Shown here piece by piece: positions 43,344 through 51,948 of a stretch of 64,000 nt of DNA; position 1 is the first letter of the stretch; every line of letters starts with the position of its first letter. The DNA lies in NCBI GenBank assembly GCA_049323615.1, contig JBMOPD010000079.1, positions 84,813 through 148,812 of the forward strand. Direction: 5' to 3'. Made by a program: the position numbers and the translations under genes. The notes beneath the pieces were generated by a model, which was not told the origin of the DNA, searched no databases, and saw only the letters and a list, made by a program, of their open reading frames with translations. The DNA is from JBMOPD01 sp049323615 (lineage in GTDB: Bacteria; Bacillota; Desulfotomaculia; Desulfotomaculales; Desulfocucumaceae).

Positions 43344-43512
43344 CAGGTTTTCCCGGCCATGCCGGGGATGAAAAAGGGAGCCGGGTGCAAATCCCGGACA
43401 GTCCGGCCGCTGTAAGTGGGGAGTGGCTCCCACACTGCCACTGGGCCTGTAAGGTAAAGGCCCGGGAAGGCGGGAGAGGCGCTGGGATCCACGAGTCAGG
43501 AGGCCTGCCTGG
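43344..43512 (+). ncRNA. Cobalamin riboswitch 3
   Basis: aaagggagccgggtgcaaat, cagtccggccgctgtaagtg, cactgccactgggcctgtaa, and the B12 box agtcaggaggcctgc (43494-43508). It precedes DUF3842-cbiM-cbiN. No terminator follows closely; the next one is the hairpin of element B ~160 bases on. Confidence 0.95.
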
Positions 43513-43572
43513 GCAAAAGTCAAGCAGGTCCATGACGGTTAAAATTATTTTTTATGATAAATTTTATTTTTG

Positions 43573-43722
43573 TGAGAAGGAATCTTTAAAATTGTATAGA
43601 ATAAAATCTTTGTAATAACAACGAACGACCTGGAGTCGTTCAGCCTGATGACTTGTTTTTCGGACTATTACCACGAAGGTATTGCTTCGCACGAAGCGGG
43701 GTATCTTCGTGGTTTTTATTTT
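43573..43722 (+). ncRNA. Leader element B (homologue of 26893-27038), with terminator
   Basis: gaacgac-ctgga-gtcgttc is a perfect hairpin, then cagcctgatgacttgttttt and cggactattaccacgaaggt. The terminal hairpin pairs ccacgaaggtattgcttc with gaagcggggtatcttcgtgg and ends in tttttatttt. It lies between cobalamin riboswitch 3 and the metal-uptake genes. Confidence 0.6.
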
Positions 43723-43741
43723 CAGCAGGAGAAGGTGGTAA

Positions 43742-44158
43742 ATGAAAGTAGCAGTTGTGGACGGTCAGGGAGGCGGTATTGGAAAACTGATCACGGAGAA
43801 GCTGAGGAAGGCGCTGGGAGAACAGGTGGAAATCATAGCCCTCGGCACCAACGCCCTGGCTGCCGCTCTCATGTTAAAGGCCGGGGCTGACCAGGGGGCC
43901 AGTGGTGAAAATGCCATCTGTGAAACCGTAAGAGAAGTGGATGTTATTTTGGGGCCGATAGCGATAATTGTAGCAAATTCAATGCTGGGGGAGATTACCC
44001 CGGCAATGGCCCGTGCCATTGCCAAGGCAGATGCGGAAAAAATATTGATACCATTAAATAAGTCTAATATAACCATTGTTGGTTTATATAATGAGCCCTT
44101 GCCGCATTTGGTTGAGATGATGGTTAAAAGAGTTGAGGAAATAAGAAAGAGGGGCTGA
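43742..44158 (+). CDS. DUF3842-family protein
   Basis: 138 residues. MKVAVVDGQGGGIGKLITEK has a Gly-rich nucleotide-binding-like loop, and VDVILGPIAIIVANSMLGEI is conserved in the family. Function unknown. It is the first gene of a unit with cbiM and cbiN, four bases before cbiM, so a link with cobalt or corrinoid metabolism is suggested by position only. Confidence 0.8.
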   Translation: MKVAVVDGQGGGIGKLITEKLRKALGEQVEIIALGTNALAAALMLKAGADQGASGENAICETVREVDVILGPIAIIVANSMLGEITPAMARAIAKADAEKILIPLNKSNITIVGLYNEPLPHLVEMMVKRVEEIRKRG

Positions 44159-44162
44159 TAAA

Positions 44163-44810
44163 TTGCATATACCGGACGGTTTTTTGGATGCCAAAACGTG
44201 GATTAGTACTGCTGCCCTGAGTGCAGGGGCGATAGGTTACAGCATAAAAAAGTCCAGGGAAGAGCTTGATGAGAAACAGGTACCCAAACTGGGGATAATG
44301 GCCGCCTTTATTTTCGCGGCACAAATGGTTAACTTCCCCATAGCCGGGGGTACTTCCGGACACCTTCTCGGGGCGGCGCTGGCCACGGTATTATTGGGGC
44401 CGTGGAACGCCTGCCTTATAATCTCAACGGTTTTAGTCATACAGTGCCTGGGCTTCCAGGACGGGGGGATAACCGCCCTGGGCGGGAACATCTTCAACAT
44501 GGCAGTTTTGGGAGTAATAACGGCATTTTTGGTATTTAAAATTTTTTCCGGGATCTTTAAGAACCCCGCCGGAAGGAACATATCCATATTCCTGGCTGCC
44601 TGGGCCTCGGTATTTGCGGCTTCTACTCTGGCCGCCATTGAGCTGGCCGTTTCCGGCACCGTGCCTTTCAGCGTCGCTTTTCCTGCCATGGCCGGGTGGC
44701 ATGCTCTAATCGGTATGGGGGAAGGGATTATTACCGTCGTGGTGGTTAACTTCGTGAAAAAATTGGGCTTTGCGGATGCAAAGTCAGATATCAGCGTGGG
44801 GGTGAAATAA
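44163..44810 (+). CDS. cbiM: Cobalt transport protein CbiM
   Basis: 215 residues from TTG 44163. The mature N-terminus MHIPDGFLD is the metal-binding Met-His motif of CbiM/NikM, which requires this exact start. Later features: NFPIAGGTSGHLLGAALATV, VLVIQCLGFQDGGITALGGN and AGWHALIGMGEGIITVVVV. S-component of the Co2+ ECF transporter. Confidence 0.95.
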   Translation: MHIPDGFLDAKTWISTAALSAGAIGYSIKKSREELDEKQVPKLGIMAAFIFAAQMVNFPIAGGTSGHLLGAALATVLLGPWNACLIISTVLVIQCLGFQDGGITALGGNIFNMAVLGVITAFLVFKIFSGIFKNPAGRNISIFLAAWASVFAASTLAAIELAVSGTVPFSVAFPAMAGWHALIGMGEGIITVVVVNFVKKLGFADAKSDISVGVK

Positions 44811-45104
44811 GTGAAAGGTGTTTATAAAGTGTTATTACTGGCCTTAATTGTGGCGGCATTTTTATCGCCCTTTGCCTCGTCCAGCCCGGACGGCCTGGAA
44901 AGGGTGGCGGAGGACCTCGGGTTTCTGGATAAAGGAGAAGGCGAGCCGATCATAAAATCCCCCATTCCCGATTACGTTTTTCCCGGTATCGAAAACGAGT
45001 CGGTGGCCACCACCGCAGCCGGTGTCACAGGGACATTGATAACCTTCGGTGCAATGTACGGGCTGGCAAAATCCATAGGAAAAAAGAGAGCCGGGGCTAA
45101 TTAA
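44811..45104 (+). CDS. cbiN: Cobalt transport protein CbiN
   Basis: 97 residues, GTG immediately after the cbiM stop. Two membrane helices flank an external loop with SPDGLERVAEDLGFLDKG and SPIPDYVFPGI, as in CbiN. CbiMN alone can take up Co2+ (shown for other bacteria). No cbiQ or cbiO is adjacent; a terminator follows. Confidence 0.93.
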   Translation: MKGVYKVLLLALIVAAFLSPFASSSPDGLERVAEDLGFLDKGEGEPIIKSPIPDYVFPGIENESVATTAAGVTGTLITFGAMYGLAKSIGKKRAGAN

Positions 45105-45130
45105 ACCAAATTAAGTGAATATAAAATAAA

Positions 45131-45190
45131 ACAAGACCATGAAGGTCCTGTCCGGTAAGAAACCGGGGATCCTCATGGTCTTTCTTGTTT
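45131..45190. terminator. Terminator between cbiN and the small minus-strand gene
   Basis: aagaccatga pairs with tcatggtctt around ggtcc/ggatcc and ccggt/accgg, followed by tcttgttt. It can serve both convergent genes. Confidence 0.85.
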
Positions 45191-45422
45191 AATGCAGCTT
45201 CATCGACTTAATTTGGCGCATTAGGTTTTCGCCTTCCCCAATGTGTTCTTTAAGGTGGTCAATATCATGCTGCCGGGCGGGGTTTTTTTGCAAGTCGGCC
45301 AGTTCCGCCCGGTGGGCGGCAAGGGATCCTTCGACATCCTGGTAAATTTCCATCGCCTGTTCGAAGCTGATACCGGCTTTCATTTGCTCGTCGAACCGGT
45401 GCTTGAGGCTGCTGCAGCTCAT
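45189..45422 (-). CDS. Small conserved-looking helical protein, function unknown
   Basis: 77 residues (MSCSSLKHRFDEQMKAGIS). Strongly helical and charged with a coiled-coil-like DIDHLKEHIGEGENLMRQIK. A possible ribosome site (GGGAGG) lies upstream on the minus strand. No family recognised. Confidence 0.6.
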   Translation of the reverse strand: MSCSSLKHRFDEQMKAGISFEQAMEIYQDVEGSLAAHRAELADLQKNPARQHDIDHLKEHIGEGENLMRQIKSMKLH

Positions 45423-45474
45423 ATCAAAAACCTCCCGATATATTTTGGTAATTATATTTTGTCCCGTTTAAGGT

Positions 45475-45860
45475 AAAAACATGCAAAAAATCAATCTTAA
45501 ATTTGCCTCCCGCATAAGAGGTTTTTAAAACCTTTTATGTTCATCTTCCATGTACAACTTAATATTGTTTTGCGTTAAAAGCTTCCTTGGCAGGGCTTTT
45601 AACCTCCTTAAGCCGGTATTGCGGCTGCTCAGACCTGCAATGCCGGTAAGTATCTCCTCTTTTCATTGGTATGCGGGGACTGGTCACCCCCGCATACCAG
45701 ACTTTTTTGCTGAAACCCCAGTAAATTTATAGAAAGGCTCACCGGAGGCGGGCCTTTTTTGATTGCCCTGCAATTTGTGATAAAAATGTGACATTTTCGG
45801 GACTTTTATGTGAAATTTGCTTTTTAAAATTAATCCAAGCGTGAATAGAAAGGAGGGAAA
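45475..45860. other. Intergenic array of four hairpins
   Basis: In order: cataagaggttttt/aaaaccttttatg (45515-45541); gttaaaagc/gcttttaac (45573-45602); ggtatgcgggg/ccccgcatacc then cttttt (45668-45706); aaaggctc/gggccttttt (45733-45763). The last two look like terminators. No gene is seen in these 385 bases apart from the promoter region of the next gene. Confidence 0.6.
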
Positions 45861-45863
45861 AAA

Positions 45864-46166
45864 ATGAAACGGAAGCTGGCTGTAGTAATATCGGCAGTAT
45901 TTATACTGGCCGCCACCGCCTCCATTGGTTTCGCCGCTACGGACAACAACCAGGATTATTTCACCTGGATGTTTAACGCCCAAAGGCAGTGGGTGAAGCA
46001 GGCGGTCGAAAGCAAGCAGCTGACGCCCGAACAGGGGCAGGTTTGGAACAACCACTTCGACCAGATGCAAAAATTTCACAGTGAGAACGGCTTTATCTGC
46101 CCCGGCCCCGGGATGATGGGCGGTTTCGGCTGGGGGATGATGGGCGGGTATCCAAACAGGACCTAA
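45864..46166 (+). CDS. Small secreted DUF2680-like protein with Met/Gly-rich tail
   Basis: 100 residues from ATG 45864 after AAAGGAGGG. Signal peptide KRKLAVVISAVFILAATASI ending near GFAA. Then WMFNAQRQWVKQAVESKQLT and PEQGQVWNNHFDQMQKFH, typical of DUF2680, and a tail GMMGGFGWGMMGG. Met-rich repeats could bind copper(I), but that is speculation. First gene of a three-gene unit. Confidence 0.75.
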   Translation: MKRKLAVVISAVFILAATASIGFAATDNNQDYFTWMFNAQRQWVKQAVESKQLTPEQGQVWNNHFDQMQKFHSENGFICPGPGMMGGFGWGMMGGYPNRT

Positions 46167-46218
46167 CATATTCTGATCACTTCCAGGGGCTTCGCGCCCC
46201 TGGAAGAGGAGGGATCGC

Positions 46219-46647
46219 ATGGTTGCCAGGATAATTCTCGCGGCCATAATATCAATTTTTATAATAACCGGTTTTCCAGGGTATTCCCTTGCCGCCGGGG
46301 AACACTCCGGCCACGGCGGAGTACCGGCAAATAAAGCCTTGGAAAGCAATGCAGGCCATGATCCGGCCGGCATGGGTCAGGGCGGCTCAGCCGCCGGTCA
46401 CGGCCCGACGTCTCAGAATGACAGCGGGCATGGCGGGCACGGCCCGGGTGCCCAGGCGCCGGACAACCACCTTTCGGAAAAGTCGGGCCACGGTGCCCGG
46501 GACGGCGGATCCCATCAGGAGCCGGGCAAAAGCAACCTGGAGCCGGTTAAAAATGAGCTGGTGGGTGGATTCGCGGGGTTAAACGCCCTGGTCATTGCCG
46601 TGGCGGCCTTTCTTAAGATGAAGGCCCTCAGGGGGGGTGCAGCCTGA
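46219..46647 (+). CDS. His/Gly-rich secreted or membrane-tethered protein
   Basis: 142 residues. Signal peptide at 5-26 (IILAAIISIFIITGFPGYSL). The middle is low-complexity with repeated GHGG, GHGP and SGHG words (about 13 His), then a C-terminal helix GLNALVIAVAAFLKMKAL. Metal binding is likely from composition. The stop shares a base with the next start. Confidence 0.65.
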   Translation: MVARIILAAIISIFIITGFPGYSLAAGEHSGHGGVPANKALESNAGHDPAGMGQGGSAAGHGPTSQNDSGHGGHGPGAQAPDNHLSEKSGHGARDGGSHQEPGKSNLEPVKNELVGGFAGLNALVIAVAAFLKMKALRGGAA

Positions 46648-47984
46648 TGGATCTTCTGGGTGTCGGCGCCATCAAGGGTCTTATCAGGAGCCGGTGGTTT
46701 CCAGGCGTGTTTCAGTGGCCCACGGCTTTTGTCTTCGCCGTGGTGATTTACCAGCTTCTGTATGGACCGCCTTCGGCCCATGAAAACTTCGGCACCGCCA
46801 TGACCTGGGTGCTGTGGTGGCCTGTCATTCCCCTGGTGTTCCTCCTGCTGGGCAGGTTTTGGTGCGCTGTCTGTCCATTCGCCACCCTCAGCGACCTGGT
46901 CCAGAAGTGGGTGGGCAACAACCGGCCGGTGCCGGTGTTTTTAAAGAAATACGGCATCTGGATAATAGACGGCCTGTTTATCCTGATCACCTGGGCCGAC
47001 CACATCTTTGGCATCGTGGAGTCCCCCACGGGGTCCGGGGTGCTGCTGATCATGATCATCACCGGGGTGGTTGCCTCCGGGGCCTTTTTTGAAAGGCGCA
47101 CCTGGTGCCGCTACCTGTGCTTCCTGGGCGGCCTGTCGGGCAACTATTCCCGGGCCGGGGCCCTGGAACTGCGGGCCAACCGGGAAAACTGCGCCAGCTG
47201 CAGGGACAAGTACTGCTACAGGGGGAAGGGGGACGTCCCCGGCTGCCCCATGTTCGAGCTGCCCGGCTCAATGGACTCCAGCGCCGGGTGCAACCTGTGC
47301 GGCAACTGCGTGAAGACCTGCCCCAACGACTCGGTGAGCCTGAAGGTCCGGGTGCCCTCGAAGGAGCTCTGGTTCATTAATAAGCCCCGGATTGAGGAGT
47401 CCTTCCTGGCCATTGTGATCATGGGCATTGTTTTTGTGCAGAACATCACCATGCTGGAAATCTGGAAAGACGCCCAGGGCTCCATAGAAGCCTTGACCGG
47501 GACTTCCAGCTACGCCGCAACCTTCACCACAACCTTTGCCATTGCCATGGCCGTTCCTGCGCTGGCCCTGTACCTGACCAGCCGGCTGGCCGGCATTTAC
47601 AACCGGGAGACAGCGTTGTCCAATTTCACCATATTCGGCTATGCCCTGATTCCCCTCGACCTGGCCGGGCATCTGGCCCACAACCTGTTCCACCTGCTGG
47701 CCGAGGGGAAGACGGTCCTGTATACCGGGCTGGCCCTGGTGGTGCCGGGCTATCACGGAGGGTCCGCCGCCGTTCTGTCCGGCGTCGCCATTCAGGCGCT
47801 GCAGTTTGCCCTGATCGGGCTGGGGCTTTTGGCATCGCTGTTCACGGCCTACAAGATCAATTTCGCCAAGGTCGGGGAAAGGGTGTGGGGAGCGGGATCC
47901 TTCGCCCCCTACGCCGGCCTGCTGGTGGTCCTGGCAGCCGTAAACATCTACCTCTTTACCCTGCCGATGAGCATGAGGATGTAA
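46647..47984 (+). CDS. Membrane polyferredoxin (NapH/CcoG-like 4Fe-4S protein)
   Basis: 445 residues, about ten hydrophobic helices. Two CxxxCP-type membrane motifs, GRFWCAVCPFATL and RRTWCRYLCFLGG, and two cytoplasmic clusters: CASCRDKYCYRGKG with CP, and CNLCGNCVKTCPNDSV. This is the NapH/NosR/RdxA plan for passing electrons across or along the membrane. The last ~200 residues add further helices. The electron partner is unknown; the two upstream exported proteins may be coupled to it. Confidence 0.85.
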   Translation: MDLLGVGAIKGLIRSRWFPGVFQWPTAFVFAVVIYQLLYGPPSAHENFGTAMTWVLWWPVIPLVFLLLGRFWCAVCPFATLSDLVQKWVGNNRPVPVFLKKYGIWIIDGLFILITWADHIFGIVESPTGSGVLLIMIITGVVASGAFFERRTWCRYLCFLGGLSGNYSRAGALELRANRENCASCRDKYCYRGKGDVPGCPMFELPGSMDSSAGCNLCGNCVKTCPNDSVSLKVRVPSKELWFINKPRIEESFLAIVIMGIVFVQNITMLEIWKDAQGSIEALTGTSSYAATFTTTFAIAMAVPALALYLTSRLAGIYNRETALSNFTIFGYALIPLDLAGHLAHNLFHLLAEGKTVLYTGLALVVPGYHGGSAAVLSGVAIQALQFALIGLGLLASLFTAYKINFAKVGERVWGAGSFAPYAGLLVVLAAVNIYLFTLPMSMRM

Positions 47985-48083
47985 GCCGCCCGGGGGCGAA
48001 CGGCTGATCATTTTGTATGCTTTTTTATCCGGGTCATGTTAAAATTAGTCTAGTTTACCCGTTATTTGTAGGAGTGCGGCGTA

Positions 48084-48674
48084 ATGTTCGGAACCCGGAT
48101 AGTAATAGCAGACACCGATGCCGCTTATCGCCGGAATTTAAAGGAAGCCTTTCGCCATGCCGATTACCTGGTGGTGGGAGAGGCCACGGACGCCAGAAGC
48201 GCGCTGCAGATCATCTTCCAGACCGAGCCCCGGGTGGTGGTCATGGACCCGTATCTTCCGGGCGGTGAGGGCATTGACCTGACCGGAATAATAGATGAGC
48301 ACCGGGTGGCGCCGGTGGTGGCCATAGTCTCCCATGTGCAGAGGGAGATTGAGGATTACGCCCGCCTCCCGGGGGTGTACGGCGTCCTGCTGAAGCCCCT
48401 GCAGGCCGGGACGGTGCAGCCGGTGATTGAGTCGGCCCTGGCCAACTTCGACCGGGCCATGAGGCTGGAAAATGAACTGAAAGACCTGCGCCGGGAGCTG
48501 GAAAACAGGAAGATAATCGAAATAGCTAAGGGATTATTAATGGAAAGAAAAAAACTGACCGAAAAGGATGCTTACAAATATTTACAAAAAATCAGCATGG
48601 ACAGGTGCATTCCACTGGTCAGGGTGGCCAGGAATGTTATAATGCACTACCGGCAGGAAGAAGGTAGCCGGTAA
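48084..48674 (+). CDS. ANTAR-domain response regulator 1
   Basis: 196 residues. Receiver domain 1-~120 with the phospho-acceptor Asp in RVVVMDPYLPGG and Lys in VLLKPLQ. A coiled-coil then the ANTAR RNA-binding domain: ENRKIIEIAKGLLMERKK, AYKYLQKISMDR. No sensor kinase is adjacent. ANTAR proteins bind hexaloop hairpins to prevent transcription termination; such hairpins lie immediately downstream before the glutamine synthetase gene. Confidence 0.92.
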   Translation: MFGTRIVIADTDAAYRRNLKEAFRHADYLVVGEATDARSALQIIFQTEPRVVVMDPYLPGGEGIDLTGIIDEHRVAPVVAIVSHVQREIEDYARLPGVYGVLLKPLQAGTVQPVIESALANFDRAMRLENELKDLRRELENRKIIEIAKGLLMERKKLTEKDAYKYLQKISMDRCIPLVRVARNVIMHYRQEEGSR

Positions 48675-48719
48675 ACCGCCGCACCGGAATATGTATACAG
48701 TATATCTACATAAAAACGA

Positions 48720-48824
48720 TTGATTTTGGTTAAATGAGTGATATACTACTACCTGTAAGGTTTTTTGGGGCAATGACGTCCTGTGCTGGCCTTCTTCAAG
48801 GGGGCCGGTACGGGATTTTTTTTT
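48720..48824 (+). promoter_or_regulatory. Promoter, ANTAR hexaloop and terminator of the first glnA-like gene
   Basis: Promoter TTGATT (48720-48725), 16 bases, TATACT (48742-48747). Hexaloop hairpin GGGC-AATGAC-GTCC (48768-48781): A1 and G4 as in ANTAR targets. Terminator CCTGTGCTGGCC/GGCCGGTACGGG with nine T (48780-48824). The hexaloop 3' arm shares bases with the terminator 5' arm. Only one hexaloop was found. Confidence 0.75.
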
Positions 48825-48840
48825 GGGGGTGTGCGGGTTA

Positions 48841-50169
48841 ATGAGAGTATACGGCAGGGAAGACATACTGGATAAGGTGAGGGAACAGAACGTCAAGTTT
48901 ATCAGGCTGCAGTTCACCAGCATAAAGGGTTTTCTGAAGAATATCGCAGTGACGGTGGAGGAACTGCAGTCCGCCATGGACGGCAGGGTAATGTTCGACA
49001 GCTCTGTTATAGAGGGATTTGTGGGCAACAGGGAGTCGGATATATACCTCATACCCGACCCCGCAACCTTTGTGGTTTTTCCCTGGCGGCCCAGGGAGGG
49101 CGCGGTGGCAAGGCTTATCTGCGACACCAGGCTGCCCGACGGCAGCCCCTTCGACGGATGCCCCCGGGTTGCCCTGAAAAAGGTCCTGGAGGAATACCGG
49201 GCCGCCGGACTTGAGGCCAGGGTGGCCACTGAAATAGAGTTCTACCTGTTTCACGTTGACGACCAGGGCCGTCCCACGGCCAGCACCCATGACCTGGCCG
49301 GCTACTGCGACCTGACCCCGGTGGACAGGGGCGAGAACGCCAGGCGGGATATGGTGCTGACCCTGCAGGAGATGGGTTTCGATGTGGCCACTTCCTTCCA
49401 TGAGATAGGGCCGGGGCAACACGAAATATACCTGAAGGACGACTCGGTCCTGGCCATGGCCGATAATATCGCCACCTTTAAGTTTGTGGTCAGGACCATC
49501 GCCCAGAGGCACGGGCTGCACGCCTCCTTCATGCCCCGCCCCCTGAACGGGCAAAACGGATCCGGAATGAACCTGCACCTTTCACTGTTCAAGGGCGGCC
49601 AAAATGTCTTTGACGGCCCGGGTGAAAAATACCGCCTCGGCGCGCCGGCCCATAATTTTATAGGCGGCATACTGGAGCACGCCGCCGCCATAACGGCGGT
49701 GGCCAATCCCACCGTTAACAGCTATAAACGGCTTTTTGCCGGGGATTTGGCGCCTGTTCTGGCCGCCTGGTCCCGCCGGAACAGGAGTACCATGATCAGG
49801 GTTCCCGAAGAAAGGGGAGAGGGGACCAGAATAGTGCTGAGAAGCCCGGACCCCTCCTGCAATCCTTACCTTACCCTGGCGGCTATTCTTTCGGCGGGGA
49901 TTGACGGGATACTTAGAAAGGCGCCCATGCCCGATCCCCTGGACGAGGTGTGCCAGGGAAACGGAGCCATGAGAGAGATGACCAGGAAGAAGGGCCTGCC
50001 CCGCAACCTCGACGGGGCGCTGCTGGCCTTGTCCGCGGACCCGGTAATCCGGGGGGCGCTGGGTGACAGGATCTTCAGCCGCTTTATGGAGTCCAAGGAG
50101 GATGAGTGGGAGAGATACCAGTCTACAGTGCATAAGTGGGAAGTTGAGGAGTACCTGACTAACTATTAG
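48841..50169 (+). CDS. Glutamine-synthetase-family protein (diverged paralogue)
   Basis: 442 residues from ATG 48841. Overall GSI fold: KFIRLQFTSIKGFLKNIAVT, FVVFPWRPREGAVARLICD, GPGQHEIYLKDD, RTIAQRHGLHASFMPRP, NPTVNSYKRLF. Differences from glnA proper: FDSSVIEGF replaces FDGSSIEGF (the Ser53-equivalent is Val), and GSGMNLHLS has Asn at the His269-equivalent metal ligand. It may therefore use a different acceptor or have a regulatory role. Coupled by its leader to ANTAR control. Confidence 0.85.
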   Translation: MRVYGREDILDKVREQNVKFIRLQFTSIKGFLKNIAVTVEELQSAMDGRVMFDSSVIEGFVGNRESDIYLIPDPATFVVFPWRPREGAVARLICDTRLPDGSPFDGCPRVALKKVLEEYRAAGLEARVATEIEFYLFHVDDQGRPTASTHDLAGYCDLTPVDRGENARRDMVLTLQEMGFDVATSFHEIGPGQHEIYLKDDSVLAMADNIATFKFVVRTIAQRHGLHASFMPRPLNGQNGSGMNLHLSLFKGGQNVFDGPGEKYRLGAPAHNFIGGILEHAAAITAVANPTVNSYKRLFAGDLAPVLAAWSRRNRSTMIRVPEERGEGTRIVLRSPDPSCNPYLTLAAILSAGIDGILRKAPMPDPLDEVCQGNGAMREMTRKKGLPRNLDGALLALSADPVIRGALGDRIFSRFMESKEDEWERYQSTVHKWEVEEYLTNY

Positions 50170-50279
50170 GAATTGGGAATTGAGGGGAGGAAGGGTTATA
50201 GAAGAGCTGGAGAAGAGCAAGGTTAAACGGTTTATCAAAAAGACAGTGTTTTATTTAGAGGAAGGAATTTAAATTATTA

Positions 50280-50307
50280 GGGGCCCCCTATACATATACA
50301 GGGTCCC
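50280..50307 (+). promoter_or_regulatory. GC-rich hairpin upstream of the FMN glutamate synthase
   Basis: ggggccccct atacatatac agggtccc folds into a strong stem-loop with no U-tract. It may be an mRNA-processing or attenuator hairpin. No A1/G4 hexaloop is formed. Confidence 0.45.
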
Positions 50308-50350
50308 GGAAAATCAAACATACTTGATTGTATTTAGGAGGATGGAACTG

Positions 50351-51931
50351 ATGAGTTTTAGCAAGGGTATCAACGCCACTGCGGCAACCATGACCCGTAC
50401 CCGTACCGGGGACAGCAAGTGTCCCTACAGCGGCATGTGCGTAACCTGCCTGGACGGCTGCCCGGGACTTTGTGAGGTGGGAAAATCGGCCATACGCGGC
50501 AAGGAGGTTCTCTACCCGCAGCCCTTCGGGAAAATAACCGCCGCCTCGGAGAAGGACTATCCGGTGGACTACTCACATTTCAATATCATGGGCACCGCCG
50601 TGGGCGCCATCGGCATTGAACCGAACCCCGACAAGGCCATTTTCCCGGCGGTCGATCTCTCCACCGCCGTGGGCGCCAAGGGTGAAATCAAGCTGGATCT
50701 GCCCATCGTGGTGGCCGCCATGGGATCCACCGATGTGGCCGCCAACAACTGGGCGCACCTGGCTGCCGGCGCCGCCGTCTCCGGCTGCGGCATCGCCATC
50801 GGCGAGAATGTCTGCGCCATGGACCCCAATGTGGAGATTAAAAACGGCAGGGTTGTTCATTCCCCGAACCTTTCCCGCCGGGTCAAGGATTTTCAGGAAT
50901 GGTACAACGGCAAGGGATTTATAGCGGTGCAGGCCAACGTGGAGGACACCACCCTGGGGGTGCAGGAATACGCCATAGAAAAGCTGGGCGTTGAGGCCGT
51001 GGAGCTCAAGTGGGGCCAGGGGGCCAAGGATATCGGCGGCGAGGTCAAACTGAACTCCCTGGAGCGGGCCCTGCAGCTGAAGTCCCGGGGCTACATCGTG
51101 CTGCCCGATCCGGAAAATCCCAAGGTCCAGGAAGCATACAGGGCCGGCGCGTTCAGCGAATTCGAGCGCCACTCCCGCATCGGCATGGTGGAATACGAGG
51201 CGTTTATGGGCAGGGTCGAGGAACTCCGCAGGTGCGGGGCCAAGTATGTATTCCTGAAGACCGGCGCATACCGCCCGGCCGACCTGGCCAGGTCCGTCAA
51301 GTACGCCTCGGACGCCAGGCTTGACCTGCTTACCGTTGACGGCGCCGGCGGCGGTACCGGCATGAGCCCCTGGCGGATGATGAACGAATGGGGGATACCC
51401 ACTGTCTATATCCAGGCCCTGCTGGTCAAGTACCTTGACAGGCTGGCGGCCAGGGGGGCCTATATACCCCCGGTGGCCATCGCCGGCGGCTTTGCCCTGG
51501 AGGATCACATGTTCAAGGGGTTTGCCCTGGGCGCTCCCCATATCAAGTGCATCGGCATGGCCCGGTCCGCCCTGTCCGCCGCCATGGTAGGAAAAACCGT
51601 GGGCGAGGCCGTCAAGGCCGGCAAGGTTCCCAATGAATACAAGAAGTACGGCGAAACCATGGAAACCGTTTTTGTCGGGGCCAGTGAACTGAGGGAAAAA
51701 CTGGGTCCTGACACCTTCGAAAAACTGCCTGTGGGGGCAATCGGCGTTTATTCCTACTTTGAGCGCCTGGCCCAGGGGCTTCGCCAGTTCATGTGCGGTG
51801 CCCGCAAGTTCAGCCTGCAGCATATCAACAGGGACGACATCGTGGCCCTGACCAGGGAAGCCGCGGAAATAACCGGCATCAAGTACCTGATGGAGGCGGA
51901 CGCCGACGAAGTGGAACAAATTTTAAGCTAG
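50351..51931 (+). CDS. FMN-binding glutamate synthase-family protein
   Basis: 526 residues from ATG 50351 after AGGAGG. N-terminal Cys set CPYSGMCVTCLDGCPGLC, then the FMN-barrel: LPIVVAAMGSTDVAANNWA, IAIGENVCAMD, LLTVDGAGGGTGMSPWRMM, IPPVAIAGGFALEDHMFKG. This matches the single-domain (archaeal-type) glutamate synthase family, without the amidotransferase domain. It sits between glnA-like genes and probably works in glutamine/glutamate interconversion with an external ammonia source; the exact substrate is not certain. Confidence 0.85.
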   Translation: MSFSKGINATAATMTRTRTGDSKCPYSGMCVTCLDGCPGLCEVGKSAIRGKEVLYPQPFGKITAASEKDYPVDYSHFNIMGTAVGAIGIEPNPDKAIFPAVDLSTAVGAKGEIKLDLPIVVAAMGSTDVAANNWAHLAAGAAVSGCGIAIGENVCAMDPNVEIKNGRVVHSPNLSRRVKDFQEWYNGKGFIAVQANVEDTTLGVQEYAIEKLGVEAVELKWGQGAKDIGGEVKLNSLERALQLKSRGYIVLPDPENPKVQEAYRAGAFSEFERHSRIGMVEYEAFMGRVEELRRCGAKYVFLKTGAYRPADLARSVKYASDARLDLLTVDGAGGGTGMSPWRMMNEWGIPTVYIQALLVKYLDRLAARGAYIPPVAIAGGFALEDHMFKGFALGAPHIKCIGMARSALSAAMVGKTVGEAVKAGKVPNEYKKYGETMETVFVGASELREKLGPDTFEKLPVGAIGVYSYFERLAQGLRQFMCGARKFSLQHINRDDIVALTREAAEITGIKYLMEADADEVEQILS

Positions 51932-51948
51932 TGTTTGAAAAAAAACTG

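Noticed and set aside
43385..43615. Open frames across the third cobalamin riboswitch
   Set aside because: They lie within a clear aptamer and have no ribosome site or family features.
50573..51919. Long minus-strand frame opposite the FMN glutamate synthase
   Set aside because: Low-complexity His/Gly-rich mirror frame with no motif; the plus-strand gene is certain.
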